64,000 bases of DNA from Sphingomonas sp. (GTDB taxonomy: Bacteria > Pseudomonadota > Alphaproteobacteria > Sphingomonadales > Sphingomonadaceae), in assembly GCF_017304615.1 (NCBI RefSeq), contig NZ_JAFKLZ010000002.1, positions 62,001 through 126,000 on the forward strand. Reading direction: 5' to 3'. The position numbers and the translations under genes are program-made. The number at the start of each line of letters is the position of its first letter. The first letter of the stretch is position 1. Below the pieces are notes generated by a model, which was not told where the DNA came from, made no database searches, and saw only the letters and a program-made list of their open reading frames with translations. This document shows, one piece after another, positions 53,880-63,266 of this stretch.

Positions 53880-55774
53880 TAGAACTTCACCCGGACGCCG
53901 CCATAGGCCGCGCGGCCCGGCGTGCCATAACCGCGCACCACGGTATATTTCTCGTCGAACAGGTTATCGACACGACCGTAGATCGCGAACCGCTTGCCGA
54001 TCGGCAATTCGGCCCGGACGTCGGTCATCACATAGCCGTCGAGCCGATTGAAGTTGCCAGCATCGTCGAAACTGTCGCCGACCGCCAGCACGGTCGCGCC
54101 GACCGCGAGCTTGAACGGCGTCGTCCAGTCGACCGATGCGCTAACCGACTGGCGCGGGCGGCGCGCCAGTTGCTTGCCGAAATTGGCGCCCGGCGAGCGG
54201 TTGACCGAATCGATGAAGCTGTACGATCCGCTCACCGTCAACCGGTCGCTTGGGCGCATGTTGAGTCCAACCTCCAGGCCCTGTCCCCGCGTGCGGGCGA
54301 TGTTGCCGTAGGTGAAGGTGGCGGCGTTATAGTCGATCTGGTTGCGCGTATCGCGGTGGAACCAGGTCGCGCTGATCGTGATCGCCTTGCCGACCAGACT
54401 CTGTTCGATCCCGACATCGTAACTGCGCGCGGTCTCCGGCTGGAGGTTGGGGTTGCCCAATCCGAACGGGCCAAAGAGTTGGTATAGGGTCGGCGCCTTG
54501 AACCCTTCGGCATAGCTGCCGCGCAGGGTCGTGCCGGTGGGCAGCGCATAGACCGCATTCGCGCCGAACGTGGTGTGGCCACCGAACGCCGAATCGTCGT
54601 CGTACCGAACGCCGCCGGTCAGCGTCAGCCGATCGAAGGGGGTCAGGATCGCCTCGCCATAGACGCTGGTCGTGCCGCGGGACTTGAACACGCTGCCGTC
54701 GTTGAAGCGGGTATTTTCGCGCTGCGCCCCGGCGACCAGGCGGATGGCATCCGATGCCTGCCAATCGCCCTGATACTCGTACCGCTCCGACCGGCCACGC
54801 GCGAAGAAGGATGGCGCCGAGCCAAAAGCGGGATCGTAATTGTCGCGGTTAATGTCGGCGATGGTGAAGGCGATCCGGTTCCTGAATTGTCCCAGCCGGA
54901 CGTTGAGCCCCGCATAGCCGTAGACCTCCGACGTCTTGGCATATTCCGCGTCGTCGACCGGCAGGTAGGGTGGCGTGAACCCGAACCCGTCAATGTCGAC
55001 GCGGCTGTTCGCATAATAACCGCGCAGATCCAGACTGATCGCGTCCGTAATGTCCACGCCAATGCGCGCGGTGCCGCCATATTGGCGATAGCCGTCGGGC
55101 TCGGTCCCGGCCGCAGCCGCCGAAATGCCGTCGGTGCGCAGATAACCCGCGTTGACCGAGCCGGAGAAGCGCCCCGCCTTGCCCGAAACGCCGACATTGG
55201 CGAACACGCTGTCGAAGCTGCCATATTCGGCATTGGCCCGCGTCTTGAACCCCTCGGTCAGCGCGGCGGTAACGACGTTGACGACGCCGCCGATCGCCTG
55301 GCTGCCCCACGGCACCGAATTCGGGCCGCGCAGCACCTCGACCCGCTCGACCGATCCCGACAGCAGGTTGGCGAAGTCGAACCCGCCGCCCGGCGAGGAC
55401 GGATCGTTGACCCGGACACCGTCGATCAGCGTCAGCGTCTGCTCGCCCTCCGCGCCACGGATGCGGACGGTGGTCAGCGTGCCGAGTCCGCCGTTGCGCG
55501 TCACCGTGACGCCAGGCGTGGTCGCCAGCAGATCGCTGATCGCGACGGTCTGGCGCTGTTCGATTGTCTTGCGGTCGATCACCGTGACGGCCTGACCGAT
55601 CTTGTCCGGCACTTCTGCCACACCCGTGGCCGAAACGACGATGTCGTTTCGCAGCATCGGATCGGCGGCGGTGATTTCCTGATCGTCGCTCGATGGCAGA
55701 TTCTGCGCGAAAACCGGTGCGGCCGAAAAGATCGCGGCAAACGCGGACGACGACAAAAGACAGTATTTCAACAT
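53876..55774 (-). CDS. btuB: vitamin B12 outer-membrane receptor
   Basis: A 632-residue TonB-dependent receptor. It has a signal peptide (SAFAAIFSAAPVFAQ), a plug with RIRGAEGEQTLTLIDGVRVNDP and VEVLRGPNSVPWGSQAIGGVVNVVT, and a barrel ending in VRVKFY, a fine terminal strand with aromatic end. The start at 55774 gives the correct signal peptide; AAGGGG lies upstream, at a slightly long distance. Its place behind a cobalamin riboswitch and before btuFCD makes B12 the likely ligand. It is the first gene of the operon. Confidence 0.92.
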   Translation of the reverse strand: MLKYCLLSSSAFAAIFSAAPVFAQNLPSSDDQEITAADPMLRNDIVVSATGVAEVPDKIGQAVTVIDRKTIEQRQTVAISDLLATTPGVTVTRNGGLGTLTTVRIRGAEGEQTLTLIDGVRVNDPSSPGGGFDFANLLSGSVERVEVLRGPNSVPWGSQAIGGVVNVVTAALTEGFKTRANAEYGSFDSVFANVGVSGKAGRFSGSVNAGYLRTDGISAAAAGTEPDGYRQYGGTARIGVDITDAISLDLRGYYANSRVDIDGFGFTPPYLPVDDAEYAKTSEVYGYAGLNVRLGQFRNRIAFTIADINRDNYDPAFGSAPSFFARGRSERYEYQGDWQASDAIRLVAGAQRENTRFNDGSVFKSRGTTSVYGEAILTPFDRLTLTGGVRYDDDSAFGGHTTFGANAVYALPTGTTLRGSYAEGFKAPTLYQLFGPFGLGNPNLQPETARSYDVGIEQSLVGKAITISATWFHRDTRNQIDYNAATFTYGNIARTRGQGLEVGLNMRPSDRLTVSGSYSFIDSVNRSPGANFGKQLARRPRQSVSASVDWTTPFKLAVGATVLAVGDSFDDAGNFNRLDGYVMTDVRAELPIGKRFAIYGRVDNLFDEKYTVVRGYGTPGRAAYGGVRVKFY

Positions 55775-55904
55775 AGGACATGACCCCTTCAAGGGACAGG
55801 TCGCCGGGATGCCAACACGACACCCGGCCAGCCGGTCCGGTTCATGTCGTTCACGCGAGGGCATAGCCTCGTCCGCCCGGCACACCCCGTCCGCGCGAAG
55901 GATC

Positions 55905-56080
55905 GACCGTGGCGGGCAGGTCTCCTGGCTCCCGGGTCGTCGCGTCCGCCTCACCTTCCCAGCTTGCGCCAGTGGTATGTCGAGGCGACCGCTATCCGGT
56001 CACAGTTGCGGGGGCAGCGCCGGTCTTCTCACCGGACTTCCCTTTTGCTCCGCCTCGCGGCGGACCCGTCACGGCGCGGC
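55905..56080 (-). promoter_or_regulatory. cobalamin riboswitch
   Basis: On the minus strand the conserved landmarks appear in order: GGGAAGTCCGGTGAGAAG, CCGGCGCTGCCCCCGCAACTG, the B12-box region with ATACCACTGG, GGGAAGGTG, and the 3' GAGCCAGGAGACCTGCC near 55931-55915. It precedes btuB by about 130 bp, which hold an expression platform with a small GC hairpin. When adenosylcobalamin binds, btuBFCD expression should fall. Confidence 0.93.
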
Positions 56081-56115
56081 GTGTAGGCGCTTCGCTGCGG
56101 CGCGGCAAGATGCGC

Positions 56116-56679
56116 TCAGAAACCGAACGATTGCTGTGAAGACCGCTGGGGCGTCCCTGAGGCGGCGGCCTCGATCCCCTCCAGCGCCAGCATCCGCGCC
56201 TTGGACGCCGATCCCCCCGGTGCGGAGAAGCCACCGACCTTGCCGCCCGCCGCCAATACGCGGTGGCACGGGATGATAAGCGGGATGGGGTTGCTCGCCA
56301 TCGCCTGCCCCACGTCGCGAGCATATTCTGGCCCGGCCCCCAGCTGTTTCGCCACCGCGCCATAGGTCGTGCTCTCGCCCCAGCCGAGTGCGCGGACCAC
56401 CTCATAGACACGCGCGAAGAAGGGCGATTGCTGGCCGAGATCGATTGGGACGCCGCCAAAATCGACCTTCTCGCCCGCGAAGTAGCACTGCGCCGCTGCA
56501 ACTATCGCTGCAATATCGGCGGGCGTATCGGCGCGCACCGCATCGGGAATGCGACGCAGCAGCGCCCGCTCCGCCTCAGCTGACGTGCTTGCCGGCAAAC
56601 GAAACGCCGTGACCCCGCGCCCGCTCCAGGCGATCACAGCGAACCCATGCGCTGTCTCGAATACATGATAGCGATGCAT
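56116..56679 (-). CDS. ogt: methylated-DNA-[protein]-cysteine methyltransferase
   Basis: Repairs O6-methylguanine by moving the methyl group to its own cysteine. The 187-residue protein has the acceptor C138 in IPCHRVL, the preceding GAVAKQLG helix that enters the minor groove, and the following GGFSAPGG turn. The start at 56679 begins MHRYHVFETAHG; the frame upstream is not conserved. It lies on the minus strand upstream of the riboswitch, 36 bp from its proposed 5' end, so its transcript may run into the btu leader. Confidence 0.9.
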   Translation of the reverse strand: MHRYHVFETAHGFAVIAWSGRGVTAFRLPASTSAEAERALLRRIPDAVRADTPADIAAIVAAAQCYFAGEKVDFGGVPIDLGQQSPFFARVYEVVRALGWGESTTYGAVAKQLGAGPEYARDVGQAMASNPIPLIIPCHRVLAAGGKVGGFSAPGGSASKARMLALEGIEAAASGTPQRSSQQSFGF

Positions 56680-56721
56680 CGCCGTCACTCTCGGCCGGCT
56701 GGCCCAGCTTTGCAACGGCCA

Positions 56722-56756
56722 CAAAAAAGCCCGCCGGGTCGCAGACCGAGCGGGCT
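56722..56756 (-). terminator. terminator behind tRNA-Val
   Basis: On the minus strand GCCCGC, about 15 bases, GCGGGC, then a run of six T. It directly follows the tRNA-Val gene and precedes ogt. Confidence 0.75.
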
Positions 56757-56761
56757 TTTAA

Positions 56762-56836
56762 TGGTGGGCGTAGCAAGGTTTGAACTTGCGACCCCTGCGA
56801 TGTCAACACAGTGCTCTACCACTGAGCTATACGCCC
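56762..56836 (-). tRNA. tRNA-Val (anticodon GAC)
   Basis: A 75-base cloverleaf: acceptor GGGCGTA pairing with TACGCCC, D-arm GCTC/GAGC, anticodon stem CTGTG/CGCAG with loop TTGACAT (anticodon GAC at 56804-56802), T-arm GCAAG TTCAAAC CTTGC, discriminator A and an encoded CCA. It reads GUC and GUU valine codons. A terminator follows. Confidence 0.96.
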
Positions 56837-56871
56837 ACGAGGGGAGCGCCTCTAGCGAAGGGTGCGGGTCT

Positions 56872-57249
56872 CTACAACCCCCCGCTCGCGGTTTCCGATT
56901 CGAATAGACGATCGACCTCCATCACCAGGTCGCGCAGATGGAATGGCTTGGACAGGACACGCGCCTGCGGCATCGCCTGGCCCGCACGCAGCGTCACCGC
57001 GGCGAAACCGGTGATGAACATGACGCGCGTCGTCGGCGCGATGTCGGCAACTTTCTGCGCCAGCTCGATCCCGTCCATTTCGGGCATCACGATGTCGGTC
57101 AGCAACAGGTCGAAATGTTCCGCCTCGATCAAGGGCAGCGCGGCGGTGCCGCGATCGACCGCGGTCACAGCGTAACCCGAGCGTTCGAGCGCGCGCGTCA
57201 GATATTCGCGCATCACCGAATCGTCTTCGGCCAAGAGAATCCTGATCAT
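56872..57249 (-). CDS. cpdR: CpdR-like response regulator
   Basis: A 125-residue single receiver domain with AEDD (7-10), phospho-acceptor D52 in LLTDIVMPEMDG, FITGFAAV and LSKPFHLRDLV, which are very close to Caulobacter CpdR. In that organism unphosphorylated CpdR places ClpXP at the pole and primes it to degrade cell-cycle proteins. The start at 57249 drops an N-terminal extension not seen in the family. It is divergent from the N-formylglutamate amidohydrolase at 57355. Confidence 0.9.
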   Translation of the reverse strand: MIRILLAEDDSVMREYLTRALERSGYAVTAVDRGTAALPLIEAEHFDLLLTDIVMPEMDGIELAQKVADIAPTTRVMFITGFAAVTLRAGQAMPQARVLSKPFHLRDLVMEVDRLFESETASGGL

Positions 57250-57354
57250 TGCCGCCCCATCGATATCAATCCGCTTTTTATGCCCAAAGGGCTTAAGAAA
57301 TTCCAGCATTCACGCCGGATTGCCCCGTCCCAGTGCGACGCATAAGATAAACGT

Positions 57355-58203
57355 ATGAGCGCGCCATCGTTCGACCGTATCGGGCCGTTATCGCCGGAGA
57401 GTCCGGTGGTGGTTTCGGTGCCGCATGCAGGGCGCGATTATCCGCTTCCCTTGCGCGCCGCGGCGGCGGTGCCAGTCGCATCGATGCTCGCGCTGGAGGA
57501 TCGCCATGCCGACACCCTGGCGCTTGTCGCGTGTGACGACGAAACGCTGTTCATCCAGCGGCGCGCGCGCGCCTGGATCGATCTAAATCGGGCCGAGGAC
57601 GAGCGCGACCCGTTGATCGACGACGGCGCGCGGCCGATCCCGGCGGGTGCTGCGGCGACGAAGCTCAGGAGTGGACTCGGGCTGATCCCCCGCCGCGCCG
57701 CGCCGGGCGTGATGCTGTGGAGCCGCCGCCTGGCCGACGACGAAGTGCGTCAGCGCATCGCCGAGGATCACCGCCCCTACCACGCCGCAATCGCCGACGC
57801 ATTGTCCGGCGCGCGCGACCGGTTCGGCGCTGCGCTGCTGATCGACCTACATTCGATGCCACCCCTGCCCGGACCGGCGTCGGCGCGCGTCGTGCTGGGC
57901 GATCGGTTCGGGCACAGCGCGGGATCGCGACTGGTGCATCGTATCGAAGCGGAGATCGCCGCGGCGGGAACGACCGCCGCGCTCAACATACCCTATTCCG
58001 GCGGCCACATCCTCAGCCGTCACGGACGCCCCGCGCATGGCGTCCATGCGATCCAGATCGAAATCGACCGCAGCCTCTATCTCGACGCCGGATTCGACCA
58101 GCCGGGCGAGGGAATGGCTGCCACGGCCGCGCTGCTGCGCCGGATCATCGATGCCGCGACCGACGAACTGCTCTGCGGCGAATACGCGCTCGCGGCGGAA
58201 TGA
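57355..58203 (+). CDS. N-formylglutamate amidohydrolase family protein
   Basis: A 282-residue zinc hydrolase family member that in the histidine utilisation pathway yields glutamate and formate. Visible motifs: VVVSVPHAGRDYP near the N-terminus, a DRHAD motif (49-53, SMLALEDRHADTL), LLIDLHSMPPLP and the C-terminal VHAIQIEIDRSLYLD. No other hut gene is near, so its actual substrate may be another N-acyl or N-formyl amino acid. The ribosome site is weak. It is commonly found beside cpdR in related bacteria, from my knowledge, and the reason is unknown. Confidence 0.85.
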   Translation: MSAPSFDRIGPLSPESPVVVSVPHAGRDYPLPLRAAAAVPVASMLALEDRHADTLALVACDDETLFIQRRARAWIDLNRAEDERDPLIDDGARPIPAGAAATKLRSGLGLIPRRAAPGVMLWSRRLADDEVRQRIAEDHRPYHAAIADALSGARDRFGAALLIDLHSMPPLPGPASARVVLGDRFGHSAGSRLVHRIEAEIAAAGTTAALNIPYSGGHILSRHGRPAHGVHAIQIEIDRSLYLDAGFDQPGEGMAATAALLRRIIDAATDELLCGEYALAAE

Positions 58204-58209
58204 CGCAGA

Positions 58210-58242
58210 TAAAAAACCGCCCCGGGCAAATGCCCGAGGCGG
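58210..58242 (-). terminator. terminator downstream of sapC
   Basis: On the minus strand CCGCCTCGGGC-ATTT-GCCCGGGGCGG, ten pairs with one mismatch, then six T. It lies about 155 bases after the sapC stop, and the transcript between holds two further hairpins. Confidence 0.8.
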
Positions 58243-58398
58243 CCAAGGTTCAGGGAGGAGGCGTATCCGAAGATACGCCACGCGGCGCCGCGAAAGGGGG
58301 GAACACGGGGCCGCGCACCCAATAACTAAGAAAGTGCTCTTTTGGTTTCAAGGGGCTGCATACGAATACTTGCACGCAACCCCTGAAACGACGCGGCG
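58243..58398 (-). ncRNA. structured 3' UTR or small RNA between sapC and its terminator
   Basis: Two stems lie in this 156-base stretch. At 58389-58345 (minus), GTTTCAGGGGTTGC pairs with GCAGCCCCTTGAAAC over about 14 bp with one bulge. At 58279-58260, GGCGTATC-TTCG-GATACGCC is a perfect 8-bp stem with a UUCG tetraloop. A strong terminator closes it. No open frame of note. It may be a stable 3' fragment or a small RNA. Confidence 0.4.
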
Positions 58399-59175
58399 TC
58401 AGGCCGTCGGCGCCAGTTGCGGCGCCGGCATCAGGTCGAGCTGGACCTGGCGCGTGAAAATCTCGCGCATCAACGATAGCGAGAACAGGTGAGCGTAGAT
58501 CAACGGCAGCAGGCCCGACTGGACGATCTTGCGGAGCTGATCGCCGCGCAGTGCCGTCAGCTTTTCCTCGCTGATCATGCGGAACCCGGAATAGATGAAC
58601 GGCTTTTCGGCGCCGTCCGGCTGGATCGACACTTCGCCGTCCATCAACAAATCGAGTTCTTTGATCTCATTCATGAACGCGGCGGTGCGTGCACCGGCTT
58701 CCTCGAAATTCTGGTTGAACTCCAGGATATTCTGAACAAGAGGCGTCGCCTGGCCATTATCGAACAGCGCATCCCCCTCTTCGAAGTCACCGATCGACTT
58801 CGACGTCGGGTCGAAGCAGAGCGTCAATTCCTCGGCTTCCGGTGTCAGCCGGGCAAGCAGGAAGGGATAGCGGCGGATATAGGCCGGGACATAGGTGTAA
58901 GGATCGCGCAGCAGCCCTTTTTCGTCGATGAAGACGTTGACACCCTCATTCAGCCCCATCAACGCCAGCGGCACGGCGTCGTCGCCCTGGGTGAAGATGA
59001 TCGGCATCTGGCGCTGGACCAGCGCGAATTCATCGACCGTCACGGGAATCGCGTGCTGACCGATCAGGAAGTCGGCGCCTTCGGTCGGGCGCATCTTGAA
59101 CTTGGCATGCGCTTCGCTCGAAAGCGGTTCGAGCGTGTTGTAGAACAGGGGAAGCGATTGCGGCGCGCTGGCCAT
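58399..59175 (-). CDS. SapC family protein
   Basis: A 258-residue protein of the SapC family, first linked to S-layer-like protein secretion in Campylobacter, with no clear biochemical role. Family marks are LPLFYNTLEPLSSEAHAKF, EFALVQRQMPIIFT, and YVPAYIRRYPF in the middle. No signal peptide or membrane segment, so it is likely cytoplasmic. The start at 59175 has GGAG eight bases upstream. It is single, between a terminator-bearing region and the FAD oxidase gene, and its 3' UTR is long and structured. Confidence 0.85.
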   Translation of the reverse strand: MASAPQSLPLFYNTLEPLSSEAHAKFKMRPTEGADFLIGQHAIPVTVDEFALVQRQMPIIFTQGDDAVPLALMGLNEGVNVFIDEKGLLRDPYTYVPAYIRRYPFLLARLTPEAEELTLCFDPTSKSIGDFEEGDALFDNGQATPLVQNILEFNQNFEEAGARTAAFMNEIKELDLLMDGEVSIQPDGAEKPFIYSGFRMISEEKLTALRGDQLRKIVQSGLLPLIYAHLFSLSLMREIFTRQVQLDLMPAPQLAPTA

Positions 59176-59232
59176 TACCGTGACTCCATCGAAATCCGTG
59201 AACGCGGCGACCGCCGCCAATGGGGCAGCGCC

Positions 59233-60678
59233 CTAGGGCGTGGACGGATCAGGCGCAAGTGTGACCAGCTTGCCTGGGTTCATCAGATCATGCGGATCGA
59301 ACGCACGTTTGATCGCGCGCAACGCCGCCATGCGCGCCGGGGACGACAGCCGTTCGAGTTCGTCGCGTTTCATCTGGCCGATCCCGTGTTCGGCGGAGAT
59401 CGATCCTCCCGCCGCTACGACCAGGTCATAGACCATGTCGCTCGCCGCCTCGCCGACTTCGGCGCGCCAGCGCGGTCCATCGGCCCCGGCGGGCGCGTTG
59501 ACGTGAAAGTGGACATTGCCGTCGCCGAGATGGCCGAACGCGCTGCAATGCACGCCGGGGAACGCCGCCTCGACTTGGACCGAGGCGCTTTCCATGAAAC
59601 TGGGCATGGCATCGACCGGCACCGAAATGTCGTGCGCCATGGTCGGTCCTTCGGCGCGTTCGGCCTCTGAGATCGAATCGCGCAACCGCCAGAACGCTTC
59701 GGCCTGCGCTTCGTTGGCGGCGACCACCGCATCCTGCGCGAGGCCGGCAGTCAACGCCTCCTGCATCAACGATTCGAGCGCGGTCTTCGCAGAATTGGGC
59801 GTTGCCGCGACATAATCGACCAGCACCAGCCAGGGGTGCGGCCCTTCAAGCGGTGGGCGGGTGCCGGGGATGTGCTTGAGCACCAGATCAAGCGCCAGCT
59901 TGGGGACGAGTTCGAAACTCTCCACTGCGGCACCCGACCGCAACTCCATCGCACGTAGCAGCCGAAGCGCCTCGTGTGGCGACGCAACCCCGAGCCACCC
60001 AGTCGCGCGATCAACCACCGCGGGCACCAGCCGTAAGGTGGCGGCAGTGACCACGCCCAGCGTGCCCTCCGCCCCCACCAGCAAGTGATCGAGATCGTAG
60101 CCGCGATTGTCCTTCTTCAACGCTGCCAGCCCATCGTGCCGCGATCCGTCAGGCAATACCGCCTCGACGCCCGCGACCAGCGACCGCATCGTGCCGAACC
60201 GCAGTACTTGCGTGCCCCCGGCATTGGTCGAGACCAGCCCGCCGACCGTGGCGCTGCCCCGCGCGCCGAGCGTCAGTGGAAATCGCATGCCCTGCGCGTC
60301 CGTCGCGTCGTGCAGGTTGGCGAGGATCACGCCGGCCTCCGCAACCGCCAGCCGGGCATCAGGGTCGATTGACCGGATCCGGTTCATCCGCCGCAGCGAC
60401 AGGATCAACGCCGATCCATCAGCAGGCGGCGTCGCGCCGCCCACCATCGACGTGTTCCCGCCCTGCGGCACCAACGCCACGCCGAGCTCGGAGGCGCGGC
60501 CAACTGCGAACTGTACGCCGTCGGTGCTGTCGGGCGCGATAATCGCGAGCGCTTGGCCATGGTATCGCCCGCGCCAGTCGGTCAGCCACGGGGCGATGTC
60601 GTTCGGGTCGGTAATGACCGCTTTATCGCCCAGCCGGGCACGGATGGCGTGGATCAGCGCGGACTGGGCGGCGTTCAT
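59233..60678 (-). CDS. FAD-linked oxidase, D-2-hydroxyacid dehydrogenase type
   Basis: A 481-residue FAD enzyme of the GlcD/D-lactate dehydrogenase family. The N-terminal FAD domain has LVPQGGNTSMVGGATPP and ARGSATVGGLVSTNAGG; the C-terminal cap has FGHLGDGNVHFHVN with two histidines for the metal or substrate, and ends SAEHGIGQMKRDEL. It most likely oxidises D-lactate or a related 2-hydroxyacid, possibly D-2-hydroxyglutarate. It is 57 bp from sapC and divergent from the small exported gene at 60759. Confidence 0.9.
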   Translation of the reverse strand: MNAAQSALIHAIRARLGDKAVITDPNDIAPWLTDWRGRYHGQALAIIAPDSTDGVQFAVGRASELGVALVPQGGNTSMVGGATPPADGSALILSLRRMNRIRSIDPDARLAVAEAGVILANLHDATDAQGMRFPLTLGARGSATVGGLVSTNAGGTQVLRFGTMRSLVAGVEAVLPDGSRHDGLAALKKDNRGYDLDHLLVGAEGTLGVVTAATLRLVPAVVDRATGWLGVASPHEALRLLRAMELRSGAAVESFELVPKLALDLVLKHIPGTRPPLEGPHPWLVLVDYVAATPNSAKTALESLMQEALTAGLAQDAVVAANEAQAEAFWRLRDSISEAERAEGPTMAHDISVPVDAMPSFMESASVQVEAAFPGVHCSAFGHLGDGNVHFHVNAPAGADGPRWRAEVGEAASDMVYDLVVAAGGSISAEHGIGQMKRDELERLSSPARMAALRAIKRAFDPHDLMNPGKLVTLAPDPSTP

Positions 60679-60758
60679 GGCCGCAAGCGGCTAGCATGGC
60701 GAACGCGTGCGGCCAATTCATTCGACGTTCAACCTTTGGGACTACCACAGCGCACTTC

Positions 60759-61214
60759 ATGCATCCGTCGCTACCCCTCCTAATGATGTTCGCCGTCGCG
60801 GCCAGCAGCCCGCTATCGCCCGCTTTGGGTGAGCCTGAGGGACAGACATCGATCACCGGGCGGATCGTCGTGCGGGTCGAATCGACTAACGCCGCCGCGA
60901 TGCGCGCGCCCGCACCCATTCGCTGGATCGAAAAGAACGGCCCCAAATGCGTGACGGCGAATCAGCTGGCCGGTGCGATCGTCAACGGCGCCGACAGCGT
61001 CGACCTGGTACTGAAGGGCGGCTCCCGCGTGCGCGCCCAGCTCGACAATGATTGCGCCGCGCTCGGTTACTATGGCGGCTTCTATCTGAAGACCGCGTCG
61101 GACGGCCAGGTTTGCGCCAATCGCGACACGATCCGCACGCGGGCGGGCGATTCCTGCTCGATCGGCAAGTTCAAGAAGCTGATCGCGAAGATGGAAAAGC
61201 AGCGCAAACCTTGA
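60759..61214 (+). CDS. small exported protein, cysteine-containing
   Basis: A 151-residue protein with a signal peptide (LPLLMMFAVAASSPLSPALG) and four cysteines: CVTANQLAGAIVNG, NDCAALGYYGGFYLKT, QVCANRDTIRTRAGDSC. These could form two disulfides in the periplasm. The 'IxxR-CSIGKFKKL' end is basic. Sphingomonad genomes carry many relatives of unknown function. The start at 60759 is preferred because it gives a clear signal peptide. A terminator follows. Confidence 0.65.
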   Translation: MHPSLPLLMMFAVAASSPLSPALGEPEGQTSITGRIVVRVESTNAAAMRAPAPIRWIEKNGPKCVTANQLAGAIVNGADSVDLVLKGGSRVRAQLDNDCAALGYYGGFYLKTASDGQVCANRDTIRTRAGDSCSIGKFKKLIAKMEKQRKP

Positions 61215-61249
61215 CTTTGCGCGCCTGATCGGCAAGCGCGCCAAGACGA

Positions 61250-61276
61250 GTGTGGCGTGCCGCCACGCTTTTTCTT
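61250..61276 (+). terminator. terminator-like hairpin just upstream of rhlE
   Basis: GTGTGGCG-TGC-CGCCACGC, eight pairs with one G-U, then TTTTTCTTT. It can end the transcript of the small exported gene. It finishes only about 14 bases before the rhlE start codon, so it may also lie in the rhlE leader. Confidence 0.65.
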
Positions 61277-61289
61277 TCCGGATTATTGA

Positions 61290-62690
<1,401 letters not shown>

Positions 62691-62698
62691 ATCGCTTC

Positions 62699-62887
62699 AT
62701 GTCGTTGCCCGATTTCATCAGCATCGTGCCGGCGCAGACGATCGAGAGCCCGTGCGTCAACATCTGCACGATCGGCAAGGACCGGTTGTGCGAGGGATGC
62801 CGCCGGTCGATCACCGAGATCGCGCACTGGTCGCGCCTGACGCCGGCCGAACGCGACGCGGTGATGGCCGAGTTGCCGACGCGCTAA
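62699..62887 (+). CDS. DUF1289 family small protein
   Basis: A 62-residue protein with the DUF1289 cysteine pattern SPCVNICTIGKDRLCEGCRRS (four cysteines, likely metal-binding) and the conserved ITEIAHWSRLTPAERDAVMAEL helix. Family function is unknown. It starts nine bases after the rhlE stop and is probably in the same operon. Confidence 0.88.
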   Translation: MSLPDFISIVPAQTIESPCVNICTIGKDRLCEGCRRSITEIAHWSRLTPAERDAVMAELPTR

Positions 62888-62937
62888 CGCCGGATGGGCA
62901 TGCCCATGTCGGCGCACCGCCGCCGCTCGCCGCGGCT

Positions 62938-63135
62938 CTAACGCCGGTCGTTGAGGCAATGGCGCAACCCACGGTCCCATTTGTCCTGCGTCCGCGTATC
63001 CCACCCCCCGCGCCCGATCTCGCTCGGGGCGCTCGACGACGGCGCGGGTAGCCGCGACGGTTGCGGACGAAACGAGGCGTTTGCCGCCGATAACGGCACG
63101 ACGAACAAGGTTGCGCAGATCAGGACGAGCTTCAT
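62938..63135 (-). CDS. small exported protein of unknown function
   Basis: A 65-residue protein with a signal peptide (MKLVLICATLFVVPLSAANA), then a proline/serine-rich stretch and a basic end with one cysteine (LRHCLNDRR). GGGAG precedes the ATG at 63135. No family recognised. It converges with the DUF1289 gene and leaves about 130 bp to the muramidase stop, in which I see nothing further. Confidence 0.55.
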   Translation of the reverse strand: MKLVLICATLFVVPLSAANASFRPQPSRLPAPSSSAPSEIGRGGWDTRTQDKWDRGLRHCLNDRR

Positions 63136-63266
63136 CGCGGTTCTCCCTGTCGTCCAATAACCGCCACCAGGCTGAATATCGGCTGAAAGCTCCCGATGTC
63201 GCGCACGCGCGGACCGCCGCAACGGACCAAAGTTGACACTAACTTCACACCATCGCGACATGCCGA

